A stretch of DNA of 64,000 nt, from NCBI RefSeq assembly GCF_001632365.1, contig NW_024468554.1:65358-129357 (forward strand), given 5' to 3'. Source of the stretch: Laetiporus sulphureus 93-53. Lineage: Eukaryota > Basidiomycota > Agaricomycetes > Polyporales > Laetiporaceae. Each line of letters starts with the position of its first letter. The stretch's first letter is position 1. Of this stretch, positions 45,892 to 57,888 are shown in pieces. A program made the translations under genes and the position numbers. The notes beneath the pieces are model-generated. The model saw nothing but the letters and a program-made list of their open reading frames with translations. It did not search any database and was not told the DNA's origin.

Positions 45892-47522
45892 ATGGAGGGA
45901 GCCGATCGAGCATACGCGTCCACATTCAGACAGAGAATGGAGGACATACTCCATCCCAACATTGAAACGGCACACGACGGCAGTATCCCACGTGCCTCAC
46001 AGCACAATTCACCTGAACCATGGCTAGGACCCCAAGATTCTGCATCACAAGTCAGAGGACCTGCATCCCTGACACCATCACTTCTGCCTGCATATGTCCC
46101 TCCCACATGGAAATTTGACGGACATCAATTTGAGCATCTAGAAGATGCGCTTAGGCAATCTAATCCCGGAGAAGTTCCAGATCACATTCGTGAATGGGTC
46201 ATAGTCACTATGAAACTCACTGTCCACACGGAAGTCGCAAAGGTCTATAACATGCTCAAAAACAAACTGTACGAGCACAAGAGAGCCTTTGATGTGGTGA
46301 TTCAAACCAACAAGAGCGAGCACTGGTTAAAGGAGGCAGTCCTCCAAACAGAAATCGGAAAGCTCAAAGACAGGATCCTCGTGCAAGATGCATATATGAC
46401 AGTCCTCAATGACGAGATCACGAGAACACATGGAGCTATGCTAGACATGGGCAAGGAGATGATGGAAACAAAGGCAGAAAACACCAAGCTGCATCATGAG
46501 CTAGCTTCACTCAAAGCAAGCGGCGTCACAGGATACACCTCCGGCATGGTCCAAACACACAGACCCCACATCAAAATCACTGAACCTCCACACTACTCGG
46601 GCAAAGGAAGTCTGGAGGACTGGCTCCAACAACTCAGTATATGGATGCGATGGAACGAGATCAATGACGACGAACACAAGATCACCACAGCCCTGCTGCA
46701 CTTGGAGGGTGGCGCGTTCACCTACATGTCTGAATATGTAACCAAGGCAGTGGCACGGCAATCACTCGGCACATGGGAAGACTTCGTCAATGTTTTCAAG
46801 GTTAACTACAGGACCCTTGACCCGGACAAGGATGCGCAACAACATTTGAAGGAGATCTGTGCAAAAACCTACCCCACGATGGTCTCCTTCACAGAAAAGT
46901 TCCACCAATGGGCCACCAAGACCAACTTGGGGCACACTGCACTCATTGGCTATATTGCTGAACATCGCGACAAGGATGTACATCAAGCAATGGTGACACG
47001 AGACAGTTTGGAAATTGCTTGGGAATTGCCGACCCCATCACCTGACCAGAATACCTCGACCTATGTCTTCAATTAGAGTTGAAGTTCAAAGCCGATAAGG
47101 CAGGACAGTGCAGAACAACTACGCCATCATCATCACAAGCATTGAAACCTCAAAAGAACCCTAACGCAATGGACGTGGATCGAGTATCCACCCTCACCAA
47201 GGAACAGGAAGGATGGCTGGAAAAGAAGCTGTGCGTACGATGTGGGAAACACCCCTTCGTATTTAAACAGTGCTGCCCAGACCTCAAGTATAAAGGCAAA
47301 TTTGAAATGCCAAAACGGGGGCAAGCGACGAGGGCAATATCAACAACAGCATCATCAACCAGCTCTGACAACAGCAAGGTGAGAGAGGAAGCAGTCCGCA
47401 CTTTCATAGCCAGCTACGACATGAAGGGAAAGGAAAAGGAGGCAGAACCGCAACCAGCTTTCGAAGCAGCTAGGATCACGGAGGTAGAAGATGATGAGGA
47501 TTTTCTTCAGCGGGTTCTCTGA
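45892..47522 (+). pseudogene. Gypsy-B gag with frameshifting 11-base duplication
   Basis: Same protein as Gypsy-A gag, beginning MEGADRAYASTFRQRM. The frame breaks near 47013-47035, where TTGGAAATTGC is followed by its near copy TTGGGAATTGC. Gypsy-A has only one such unit at this point. The second part contains the cysteine cluster CVRCGKHPFVFKQCCPD and ends DEDFLQRVL at 47522. Apart from this, the ORF is open. Confidence 0.9.
47498..47522 (+). promoter_or_regulatory. gag-pol overlap, candidate -1 frameshift window
   Basis: The pol frame is -1 relative to gag. It is closed by tandem TGA TGA at 47492-47497 and then open through the gag stop (47520-47522). Any shift must therefore happen within these 25 bases. 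They contain a T-run, GGATTTTC, at 47499-47505. The same arrangement occurs in Gypsy-A at about 33237-33261. No perfect X XXY YYZ heptamer is visible. Confidence 0.6.
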
Positions 47523-50500
47523 GGTCTGGCCAGAGTTCCCATAAACACTGTAATAGTACCTACTCGATCTCGCATATACCAGTATCAGATTTTCTATACA
47601 TTGCATCAACTGGTTCATCAAAACATGCAATCGATTTACCTGTTCACCTCAAACAGAGAGTAAGGGAAGTCCAGACTGAGGCGCTCCTCGATTCAGGAGC
47701 ATATTCTTGTTACATCAACCCACGGCTGGTTGATCAATTGAATCTTGCTATGATCTCACTTGAGAAGGAGATCAGGGTTTATAACGCAGATGCATCCCAC
47801 AACAAGGGTGGAACCATTAAGAAAAGGGTTCTTCTGAGTATAACTATAGGAAACCACATAAGCAGACAAAGCCTTCTGGTTACCGATATAGGTCACAAGG
47901 ACGTTATACTAGGCATGAGTTTCCTCAAGGAGCACAACCCTGAAGTAGATTGGGGAAAACTCACAGTCGATTTCACCCGATGCCCACATAGATACGCATC
48001 CTCACAGGTAGCAGTCCAGGAGGAGGACCTGGAAGACCCAAACATCCCCACATCGAAGACCTGATGGAGTTTGTCAGTTCCCAGGAGTTAGGTGACAACT
48101 GGAATGACATGGACAGCTTCATTAGATGGGTGTCATTATCAGAAGACCCTGACACACAAGCTGTAGCGTCGCTCATCATGGGCCTTGACACCAAGAGGAA
48201 TCGGGATAGAACACCACAAAAAGGAGAACAGGACAAAGACTACTGGTCAGCCTATGTCCCCAAACACTTCCACGAGTATGGTGATGTGTTCTCCAAGAAG
48301 CAGTCAGAACGAATGCCCACAAGAAAGCCCTATGATCATCCAATCGAACTTGTTCCAGAGGCATCATTACCATGCCCAGCAAAGTTATATCCTATGAACT
48401 TACAGAAAAGAAATTCGCTCGACATGTGGATAGACCAAGAGTTGGCCAAAGGATACATCAAGAGATCAAGAAGTCCAACAGCAGCACCCATCTTCTTCAT
48501 CAAGAAGAAAGACGGATCATTAAGGCTAGTACAAGACTACAGGAACCTCAATGCAGTAACAAAAAAGAACAAGTTCCCAATTCCCCGCATTTTGGACCTC
48601 ATCGACAGGCTCTCACATGCCAGTATATTTACTAAGCTCGACCTGAGATGGGGGTTCAATAACATAAGGATTAGGGAAGGAGATGAAGAGAAAGCTGCCT
48701 TCATCTACCATCGTGGCCTCTTCGAACCCACCGTAATGTACTTCGATTTCTGCAATGCTCTCAGCACCTTCCAGACAATGATGAATACAGTCCTTGAAGA
48801 CTTAATTCATACTGGAAAGGTAGTAGTCTATCTAGACAACATCCTCATTTTTACGGACGATCTTGAAGAACACCGACAACTAGTAAAAGCAGTTCTACAG
48901 TGCCTCTGGGACAATGACTTATACGCCAAACTGGAAAAATGCTTCTTTGAACAATCTTCAATGGAATATCTTGGCATAATCATCAGCAAGAATTCAGTAC
49001 AGATGGACCCTGCTAAAGTCGAAGGTGTACTCGGCTGGCCTGCACCTACTAAGGTCCAACAAGTACAGGCCTTTTTAGGATTCGTGAATTTCTACAGGCG
49101 ATTTATAAAGGACTTTGCGAAACTCGCACGATCCTTAACGCTTCTCACCTATAAGGACGTGCCCTGGCAATGGAAGGAAAAGCAAGACCAAGCCTTCAGT
49201 GCACTCAAAACGGCGTTCACTTCAGCCCCGATTCTACAACTCTCTAACAATACTGTGCCCTACTGACTGGAGACAGATTCTTCAGACTATGCAACTGGCG
49301 CAGTACTCGAACAACTAGGAGAAGACAAACTATGGCATCCCGTCGCATAATACTCCAAGTCGCTCAACGAACACGAGAGAAACTATGAGATTTACGACAA
49401 GGAGATGCTTGCAATTATTCGGGCACTAGAAGAATACCGGCACTATCTAGAAGGACACCCAGAACCCATTGAGATTTGGTCAGACCACCTCAACCTTACA
49501 TACTTCCATCAGGCACAGAAATTATCCTGGCATCAAGCGCGCTGGGCATTAGTCCTCACACGTTTCAACTTTATTCTAAGTCATCAACCTGGAAAGACAA
49601 TGTTACATGCTGATCCTCTGTCCAGGAGGCCAGACCATGAGAGGGGGGTAGACAGCGACAATTCAAACCAAATGCTGTTAAAACCTGAAACCTTCGCTAT
49701 CAATGCGATTCGACCCGCTCACGCATCTGAAGTTGATGATGCTCAACTACTGGAAAGGATCAAGAAGGCACTTACAGATGACATGATGACCAAGGATTAT
49801 TGTGCGCTTTTGACTACAGGACAGCACGAATTTGGGAAAAACCTCACAGAATGGAACTTTGAGTATGGACTGCTACTCCATTGCGGAAAGGTTTATGTCC
49901 CCAAGGACCAACAGCTATGCCTAGACCTAATAAAGCTCCATCATGATACATTACCAGTCAGACACCCAGGCAGGTTCAAGACATTGGAGCTTATTACTCG
50001 GAACTATTGGTGGCCAGGAATGTCTGTAATGGTTAAACAATATGTACAAGGTTGCGACAGTTGTCAACGCAACAAGTACTCAAGAGAAAAACCATACGGA
50101 CTATTACAACCCAATGATGTACCAGGAGGACCATGGGAGATCGTCACAGTTGATCTCATTACACAACTCCCACCAGCCATGGACTTTAGGGGAGAAAGGA
50201 AGACGGCAATACTTGTTGTCGTAGACAGACTCACGAAGCGAGTGCACTTCTATGCGATGGACAACACAGTCACATTGTCACAAGTCACTAATGTATTCTA
50301 CAATGAAGTCTTCAAACTCCATGGATTGCCACGCCAGATTATCTCAGACAGAGGTACTCAGTTTGTGAGCAAACTATTCCAGGAGTTTTGCCAGAAGCTC
50401 AGTATAAAGTCTACAATGTCTACAGCATACCACCCCCAAACAGATGGCCAGACAGAAAGGGTTAACCAGGTGTTGAAACAGTACCTTCGCATGTACTGTA

Positions 50501-51739
50501 ACCACAGACAAAATGACTGGGTCTATTATCTGCCAACAGCAGAATTCTCATACAACAACCAGACCCATGAGTCCACCGCACTTTCCCCATTCTTTGTCGA
50601 ATATGGCCAACATCCAAAAATGGCACCAGACATACACGAATCAATATGTCACCCTTCATTGGAACATCTATTCACCCACCGATTTGAGGCCCAGGAACAG
50701 GCAAAAGCAGCATTGGAAGTTTCAGCTTCACGGATGAAATGGTACTTCGACGAGAAGAAGGGAGAAGTTCCATTCAAAGTCGGAGACCTAGTACTACTCA
50801 AGGGAAAAGATTTTAGAGTAAAAGTCAAATCCGCGAAGCTAGGCACACAAAACTTCGGACCTTACAAAGTACTTCAGAAGCTAGGCCCAGTCACTTTCAG
50901 ACTGGAATTGCCCAAGCAAATGAAGGTCCACCAAGTCTTCCATGCCAGCAAGTTGATCATGTACCATCAAGACACCGTCGCAAACCACAAACCCCCAAAG
51001 CCCCCAGCTATAGAAATCGAAGAAGAACCAGAATTCGAAGTTGAAGAAATACTAGACTCGAAGGTTGTGAGGGGAAGGGTCCAATATCTCATCAAATGGA
51101 AAGGTTATGACCATTCTGATGATACATGGGAACCCCGAACAAATCTCACCAACGCCGACGAACTTCTTCAAGAATTCCACCAACAACACCCAGATGCAGC
51201 CAAAGCACCAATCAGGGTTGTTACGTTTGGTGGAAAACACTTCGAACTATCCTCATATGAAGTTGCACCGATATCCACACATTGAATCAATATGTCTGAC
51301 CACCCAGATGAGTTCTTCCTATATCATATATCATAAAATGACAGACAATGCCAAATCACTGAAAAAATCCTCAAACGAAGCAGCAGGATGGGATATTTAT
51401 GCAGCAGAAACGCACGAAATTCCTCTGCATTCCTGAGCTGTGGTAGGAACAGGAGTCGCAATTGACCCTCCCAAACACACCTATACATGAATAGCTCCAC
51501 GCAGCGGACTGGCTGCATGAGGAATTGACGTGGGCACAGGAGTTGTTGACCCTGATTACACTGGAGAACTCAAGGTCATACTGATGAACACAACAGATTT
51601 CGTATTTTCAGTCAAGCCGGGAGACAGGATAGCCCAGATAATCTTCGAGTATTACACTGAAGGGCTTCCCTCCTGAAGTAACCAACCGTTGCGAGCAACT
51701 AGAAGGGGAAATAGAGGTTTTGGCTCCTTGGGACAATGA
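47498..51739 (+). pseudogene. Gypsy-B pol: protease-RT-RNase H-integrase-chromodomain-dUTPase
   Basis: The protease (LLDSGAYSCYI, about 47680) is followed near 48050 by a one-base deletion in a C-run, relative to Gypsy-A, which shifts the frame into RT. RT's catalytic box reads VVVYLDNILIF, so the second aspartate is asparagine. RNase H begins after a TGA (49264-49266). Integrase keeps its triad: [20 protein letters not shown] and [10 protein letters not shown]. The HHCC finger includes CDSCQRNKY. The chromodomain is at about 51030-51190 ([29 protein letters not shown]). The dUTPase follows, from [10 protein letters not shown] through GVVDPDYTGELK and GDRIAQIIFEY to RGNRGFGS, ended by TGA at 51737-51739. 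It has TGA at 51518-51520 (shared with Gypsy-A) and private stops at three other sites. Confidence 0.9.
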
Positions 51740-51756
51740 GCCTTGAGAGGGGGTAA

Positions 51757-52455
51757 TGTCACAGATTTTCACCACAAAGTTTGCACGTGACTTTTCTCAT
51801 GTCACAGATCACGTGCTTCACCAATATCTCATGCCACTCAGCCACAGATGCGATGCGTAGAGATCAGGTGATAGTCCACATCACATGTTATGGTCCAGAC
51901 CCACAGATGATACAGTCAGACCTGTCTATTCCAGGATACAATAGAGGCACCCATTTGGAAACAAAGGGAACAAGGACTATTATTTGAGATCATCTAGGCA
52001 ATTGGCTCAAGGTATAGCCGTTACCACGATAGGACAGATTGTCTCACCATTGCCACTGAAGTACATCGATCTTCTCACCTATTGTTCTACTTACAGATAG
52101 ATTCTCCCACTTATTGTTCCATGTATAGTTTAGTCACCTAGATATGTAGATAGCCAATCATCTATTTTGTAGTAGTGGTACAATAAAGGTTATGTAATCA
52201 GGCTCCTATACACGTATATAAGACCAGCATGTAAAGGACGAAACTTCAGATTGTTTCTCCTTGTCTACCACTGTAGCACCTACTGAGCTCACCAGCTCCT
52301 GCATATATCTCTCACCCTTCCAACCGCTTGCTTCATCACCAAGTAAGTGCTAGGCTCTTGCACCACATAAGGGTTCAGGGGGATCAGGGCAGCACGTTCC
52401 ACATGACCGTTCCCTTTTTAGTCTCTTTGCTCTCTTGTCCAGCGATGCTGTGACA
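51757..52455 (+). repeat. Gypsy-B 3' LTR
   Basis: 699 bp, shorter than the 5' LTR by about 18 bases near 52378, where a GGGGGATCA-containing repeat unit is missing. Confidence 0.95.
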
Positions 52456-52460
52456 GGTTC

Positions 52461-52920
52461 CCTGTAGCAGACTCCTGGGTCACCATGATATCTGCTTAGG
52501 CTTTACCACCCAGCTATGACCATGTGCTCATGAATCTTCTTGTGGGATTAGACCTAGCCACTGCCACCCCCAGCAGCTTATATCTAAGATCATCAATGAA
52601 AAGAATCATCATAAGGGAGAGTCCATTGAACACATCTCTCAGATCACCCACAAAGGCCCTTGTGGCAAATGTGGAAAGGTTAGTCATATAATGAAACAAC
52701 ACATCGATAATTGGCAACCTAAAAGAAAGCAGCAAGAGAAAGCTCAAGGGTATGATAACAAGCAGACCAAGCTGAAAGGCCAGTGTAAAGGACAAGGCAA
52801 AAAGCCTGCCCAGAATCAAGGTAATTTAACATCTTCTGCACATTTACATTCGATTACTGAGTCTTCAGATCAGGTGGGGGATCTAATGGTGGAACTTCAC
52901 AGTCTGCAGTCAAAACTATA
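52461..52920 (+). pseudogene. Copia-1 gag, second part
   Basis: Continuation of Copia-1 gag after Gypsy-B. A cysteine knuckle remnant CGKCGKVSHI is visible near 52670, followed by a Lys/Gln-rich tail (KGQCKGQGKKPAQNQGN). Stops and shifts break it. Confidence 0.75.
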
Positions 52921-53059
52921 GCCAATGCCATCGTCACAGTCTAATTCTTTCATGGACATATCTGCATCTGTATGTAGTCTATGCCTGGAGCATATATGTA
53001 TCTGTACTAGCATCCGTAAAGCAAATATCTATTGATATCGACATATATAACATGCATGA

Positions 53060-54780
53060 TCCTGAAAGCAGTTGATTAATCGACTCTGGATGCACATCAC
53101 ATGTGACGCCATACTTCAGCGACTGCATCGAATACCTAAAGTTCTCAACACCTGGTAAAGCTAGAAATGCAGGTGGCAATCATATGATTGATATTGAGGA
53201 ACATGGTGTAGTCATGCTTGAAGTATATGATCCTACAACAAAGGATCATTGGACTCTGATACTTCAGAAAGTCGTGATAGTGCCCAAAGCAGAAGGTCAT
53301 TTCTTTAGTCTCAGACAGATCATTGATCAGGGTGGAAAGTATACCTCATCTCATAAAAGTGTAATCTTTCAGAAAAACAAGGGGCATCATATAGTTACAT
53401 CCAACTATCATAATGAAAGCACTGATTTCAATTATATACATGGCAGAGTTCTTAAGAAACCAAGCCCTCCCTCAGACATTGATGATGGGATGATAGCTGG
53501 TATTCAAATGAAAGACTTTGAAATGTGGCACAATCGCTTAGGACATCCAGGCAGGGACACATTAGTTCATGTACCCAAGGCAACACAAGGTGTTACCTTC
53601 CAGGCAAAGCATTCATCTAGTAAGCTTTGTCATGGTTGCTCTCTAGGAAAAACTAAGTGATCTTCATTTCCAGAATCTAAGTTCAGAGCTTCTAGACATA
53701 TAGAACTCATCCACTCAGATTTAGTTGAGTTTCTCTCACTATCTATTGATGGATTCAAATGGGCTGCCACCTTTCTGGATGACTTCTCATTATTTGGAAG
53801 GCTGTATTTCCTCAAACATAAATCAAACACACTTACGGCTTTCAAGTCCTTTGTAACGTGGGCTGAATGTCAACAGAATAACACTATTCTGCGGTTCTGA
53901 TCTGATCGAGGTGGCAACTTCATGTCTAAAGGATTCAATTCCTATTTGAAGGATAAAGGCATCGAGCATGAGACATCAGTGCTGATGAGTCCACAATAAA
54001 ATAAGAGAGCCGAATGATGACAACAAACAATCGTGCGACATGCAGAAGCTATACATCACCATGCAGGCTTGAGTGATGGCTTCTGGAAATTAGCTATTGA
54101 TACAGCAATTCATGTCATCAACTGCCTCCCTAAAAAACATTTGAATTGGAAGACATCCATAGAAATGTGGGAAGGCAAAGTGCCAGATCTTTCCTATTTT
54201 AGAACATTTGGATGCAAAGCCAATGTAATGGTACAAGAAGAGCAAAGGCATGGGAAGTTAGCCCCCTAAAGCTGTGTCAATGACCTTTGTTGGATATGAA
54301 GCAGGAACCAAGGGATACAGGTTCTGGAATAGCTCCATCCGGTCCATCGTAATCTCTCGAGATGCTCAATTCGATGAGACTTCCTTCAAGTATCGAAAAG
54401 ATTTACCTGAGCAAACTCAATTTGAACCTAGTTCAGTAGGCCCTTCAAGGGGAGTTCCTATATCTTCCATAAATTTATCAGGAGACAAAGGATTGCAGGT
54501 ATCTCCCCCTAAGAAGGATACTGCTTCTAGAGCTCCTCATGCTACAATTGAGACTGAGACAGAAGACTTATCATCTTCTAGTTCATCTAATTCTGATGAG
54601 GATGACAATATCCCTACTGCTGCTAAAGGCAAAGGAAGAGACACTTCAGGGTACAATCATGCTACAGAATTCAGTCCTCAACAGGATGAAGGTAGCTGCA
54701 CCTCATCCACCACCACCTACAAAGTGAGTCACATCAGATGCACCAGCACGGGTCCTACAACCCCAAGGCCTTTCTGGTTA
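53060..54780 (+). pseudogene. Copia-1 protease, integrase and linker
   Basis: The protease begins near IDSGCTSHVTPYFSDC. GAG-preintegrase is seen in MWHNRLGHPGRDTLV and LCHGCSLGKTK, where a TGA follows. The integrase core has LIHSDLVEFLSLS, SDRGGNFMSKGF and, beyond two more stops, AEAIHHHAGLSDGFWKLAID with KTSIEMWEGKVPDLSYFRTF. A serine-rich linker region follows (SSSSSNSDEDDNIP). At least five in-frame stops are visible, several of the CGA-to-TGA type. Confidence 0.85.
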
Positions 54781-54948
54781 TAATGCTGGTGCTAAACGTA
54801 AAGGACTATTTACTCCTCATCAACATCATAGTGAACAACCTTTCAAAGAAATGCATCACAATGATGAGGATCCCTATTATGAGGAATATCCACATGTTGT
54901 TCATGGGCATGAGAACCTTCCTTTATATAATTTTACTGTGAACTGTCA

Positions 54949-55567
54949 TGACACATTGTGACTCCTGTCTAAAAAGGCAATGAGCTGGCTGCAAGGTGCT
55001 GCCTGTGTCCTATGACTCATCGCCAGTGGTGAATGATAATATGAAGCAAGAAGGAGTTCAAAGGACCCTTCACCTTATCTCACATAAAAGAGAGGTGGTG
55101 GCTGTTAGGCCTTATAAAATAGGTGAATGATACTGGGGATACCCAGTTCCTCATAGGTGCTTATATACATGTATGGCAGAGCCCCTAGCACTTGTGCTAC
55201 TGTGAGACCTCTGATACCTACATGTGAACATGATGCCAGAACCAGTAATGGTTCTGGTCTTGTCATGACAACTACCTACTATTGGCCATGAGGTTATCCA
55301 ATGAGATAATTGTATAACATGGTGCCACCTTGTCGGTGACTGAAGTGAGACCACTATTGAGTGACCAATGGGGTGTCTACTACTTTAGTAAGGTGCCTCA
55401 GTGTCACATGGAATAGCTGAGCCTTGCAGGCTTCAGTGATCGTAGTTGAGTGCTAGTTAGGGGTCACGTGCTAGGAGCGCTAGTGTGGGCGCTTGTCTAG
55501 ATCACGTGACTGGACATGTTTCTTGTGGATCATAAGTGGCTTCCTGTGATGTCTGTGCCTTGTGTCA
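54949..55567. repeat. Candidate solo LTR or small element inside Copia-1
   Basis: The coding similarity to copia polyproteins stops at about 54945 and resumes near 55700. The intervening 619 bases start TGACACA and end TGTGTCA, a perfect terminal inverted repeat in LTR style. The flanks are TGTCA and TGTCT, a 4-of-5 target duplication. A TATATAC string lies near 55163. No internal coding sequence is present. Confidence 0.5.
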
Positions 55568-55719
55568 TGTCTAAAATTTATACCTTGGCATGATGTCAAA
55601 GGTATATTGTAGTGGGAAAACTGTGACACGAACAGACCTTATTCAAATGTTTGACAGTCCAAGCAACTCCCTAAATATGTATCAAAGCCCAACAATGTCT
55701 ATGGAGATAGATACTCAGT

Positions 55720-57410
55720 TGAAATTGAACGAGACCTCGATGATATCATTGATGGTGTTGATGCACTTGAACTCCCAGAGGGTGAAAAGCTAGCCCTTGA
55801 AAATGCCATTTCAACTATGCATCTCCTAGAGCAGTTAATAGTAGAATTCATTCTTTCTGCTGATCCTTCATATGGACCTAGTCCAAATTTATACAAGCAA
55901 GCCATGGCTCATGCTGCCCGTGACCAATGGCAAGATGCTATAGAGGATGAGATTAAATCTCAAATGGCTAATAGTATATGAAAATTGGTTGACTTACCTA
56001 AAGGTCATAAAGCCATTCCCTGCCACTGGGTTTATGTAATAAAACCTGGTGCACCGTACAAAGCATGCCTCATCACCAAAGCTTCAAGCAGCAAGCTGGC
56101 ATAGATTATGATGAGATTTTCTCTCCAGTCACACACTTTGAGTCACTTCAACTCTTGCTAGCACATGTAGCTTTACATGATTGCGAGGTAGAGGCCCTCG
56201 ATGTAAAGACCACCTTCTTATATGGCGAACTGGAGGAAGAACTATACATGGAACAATCTGAGGTTTTTGTAGTCCCCAGGATGGAAGATGAAGTCTGCCA
56301 CCTCAAAAAGGTGATTTATGGCTTGAAACAAGCTGGTAGACAATGGAACAAAAAACTACATGCTGCCTTATTGAACTTAGGCTTCACGAAACTCGACTCT
56401 GATGATATCAATCACCGACACAAGGGAGAGCCTCTAATTTTGATTGTTTATGTCAAAGATCTCCTACCGATGGGTAGTAACATGCAACATATCAAAACCT
56501 TCATCAAAGATCTTTCAAAATACTTTGAAATCAAGCATCTTGGACCCATTTCTAACTTCTTAGGAATGAGGATCCAACACGATCGTTCTGCTCACATCAT
56601 CTGAATTAACCAAACAGAATATATTCTGGAAACTCTTGATCAGTTTGAAATGAAGAATTGTAAACCCAAACAGTCATCATTACCATTCGGTATCAGATTG
56701 GAGAAAGCCAGCAAATCTTACCAAGTTGATATGAAATTTCGTCATCATTACCAATCAGTTATTGGCACCTTACTATGGATCGCCCTTGATACATGACCAG
56801 ATATTGCATATGCCGTAAACTGGCTATTGCATTACAACAACAATCCAAATGAGGAACACATGAAGAATGCTATGTGGATCCTACATTACCTTTGCCATAC
56901 CAAGGACTATGCCCTCTGGTATTTCAGTACATCAAATGCTGGTCTAATCAGTTATACTGATTCAGACTGGGCCAAAAACAGGGATGACCAACATTCAACG
57001 TCAGCCTATATATTCTGATGGCAGAAAGACCAGTTTGTTGAGATACAAGAAGACAACCCACAGTGGCTCTGTCATCCACAGAAGCTGAATATATTGCTCT
57101 GTCTGATTGTTCTAAGCAGGCAACATGGCTTCAAAGTTTTAAATCTGCACTAGGATTTAGCACGGAGATGCCACTCTCACTCTGTGTAGACAATCAAGGT
57201 GCAATATTCCTTGCAGTCAATCCAGCTCATAATCACCAAACAAAGCACATTGATTTACGCTATCATCGCATATGCCACAAGATCGAGAGAGGGACTATTG
57301 TCCTCTATCATGTTCCCACTGAGGAACAATATGCTGATCTGCTTACCAAAAGTTTTAGTTATCTACGAGTTGAAAAGCTAGCATGGTATATCAACCTCAC
57401 TCATACTTAA
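55720..57410 (+). pseudogene. Copia-1 reverse transcriptase and RNase H
   Basis: The RT N-terminus reads PNLYKQAMAHAARDQWQDAI and LVDLPKGHKAIPCHWVY, then a frameshift leads into QQAGIDYDEIFSPVTHFES. The segment KVIYGLKQAGRQWNKKL is typical. The catalytic box is VYVKDLL where copia has YVDDLL, so the first aspartate is lysine. RNase H gives YTDSDWAKNRDDQHSTSAY and LSSTEAEYIALSDCSKQ, ending near 57410. Stops at 56602, 56797 and 57018 confirm it is dead. The polypurine tract AAGAAAGAG precedes the 3' LTR. Confidence 0.88.
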
Positions 57411-57434
57411 ATCAATTATTTGATCAAGAAAGAG

Positions 57435-57888
57435 TGTTGAAGGATTCACATCCTGATGATCTTATAGGAGCGACTAGCACTAGCGAGCATTGATCACATG
57501 TAATGAAACCTTATAGAAGGTTCTAGCAACATCTAGGAGTGTCTGGAATGACTGATGTCATATCCTAAGAATAGAGACCAGTCGTATTATTCACCAGAGT
57601 CGTACGATGTCCTATTAACCAATCGTATAATCCTCCAGGATCATACGATACGGCCATTACCATTGAGTAATATACCATTGGACAATACCTGTTGCCACTG
57701 GACTAAATGTATTAGCTAAATATTACTCATCTATGTAAGTAGATGTGGCTGTAGATACCAGAGGTCCTATGACTGGTGTACAGGATCTTGTACCACATGT
57801 ATAAATACTGAGTAGCTACAGTCCGAATAAAAACAAGTCTCTAAGCCCCACAAGGCTACTCTCCACTTCAGCTGTAACTTGTTCAACA
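57435..57888 (+). repeat. Copia-1 3' LTR
   Basis: 454 bp, with perfect terminal inverted repeats TGTTGAA and TTCAACA. It matches 36588-37011 apart from the 30-base block near its end. Confidence 0.9.

Larger units (their letters stand above)
44264..52455 (+). mobile_element. Gypsy-B: full-length Ty3/Gypsy chromovirus with dUTPase
   Basis: 8192-bp element on the plus strand with LTRs 44264-44980 (717 bp) and 51757-52455 (699 bp). It begins TGTCACAG and ends CTGTGACA (CTGTGGCA in the 5' copy). The target duplication GGTTC at 44259-44263 and 52456-52460 is perfect. The polypurine tract is GAGAGGGGG before 51757. Layout and sequence mirror Gypsy-A. It interrupts Copia-1 gag, so it is younger than Copia-1. 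Confidence 0.95.
36588..57888 (+). mobile_element. Copia-1: degenerate Ty1/Copia element hosting two nested insertions
   Basis: Outer element of the nest on the plus strand. Its 5' LTR is 36588-37011 and its 3' LTR 57435-57888. The LTRs start TGTTGAAGG and end in AACA, TTCAACA in the 3' copy. The leader begins at 37012 with GGTTATGAGCCCCG, a string also found next to the Copia-2 5' LTR and so probably the primer-binding region. Internal sequence is split by Copia-2 and Gypsy-B. Removing Gypsy-B restores the gag reading frame across the junction. Coding parts are gag, protease, integrase, RT and RNase H in copia order, full of stops and frameshifts. The 5-bp flanks (TATCC and TACCT) do not match, so either the target duplication has decayed or the two LTRs belong to different insertions. 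Confidence 0.8.
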
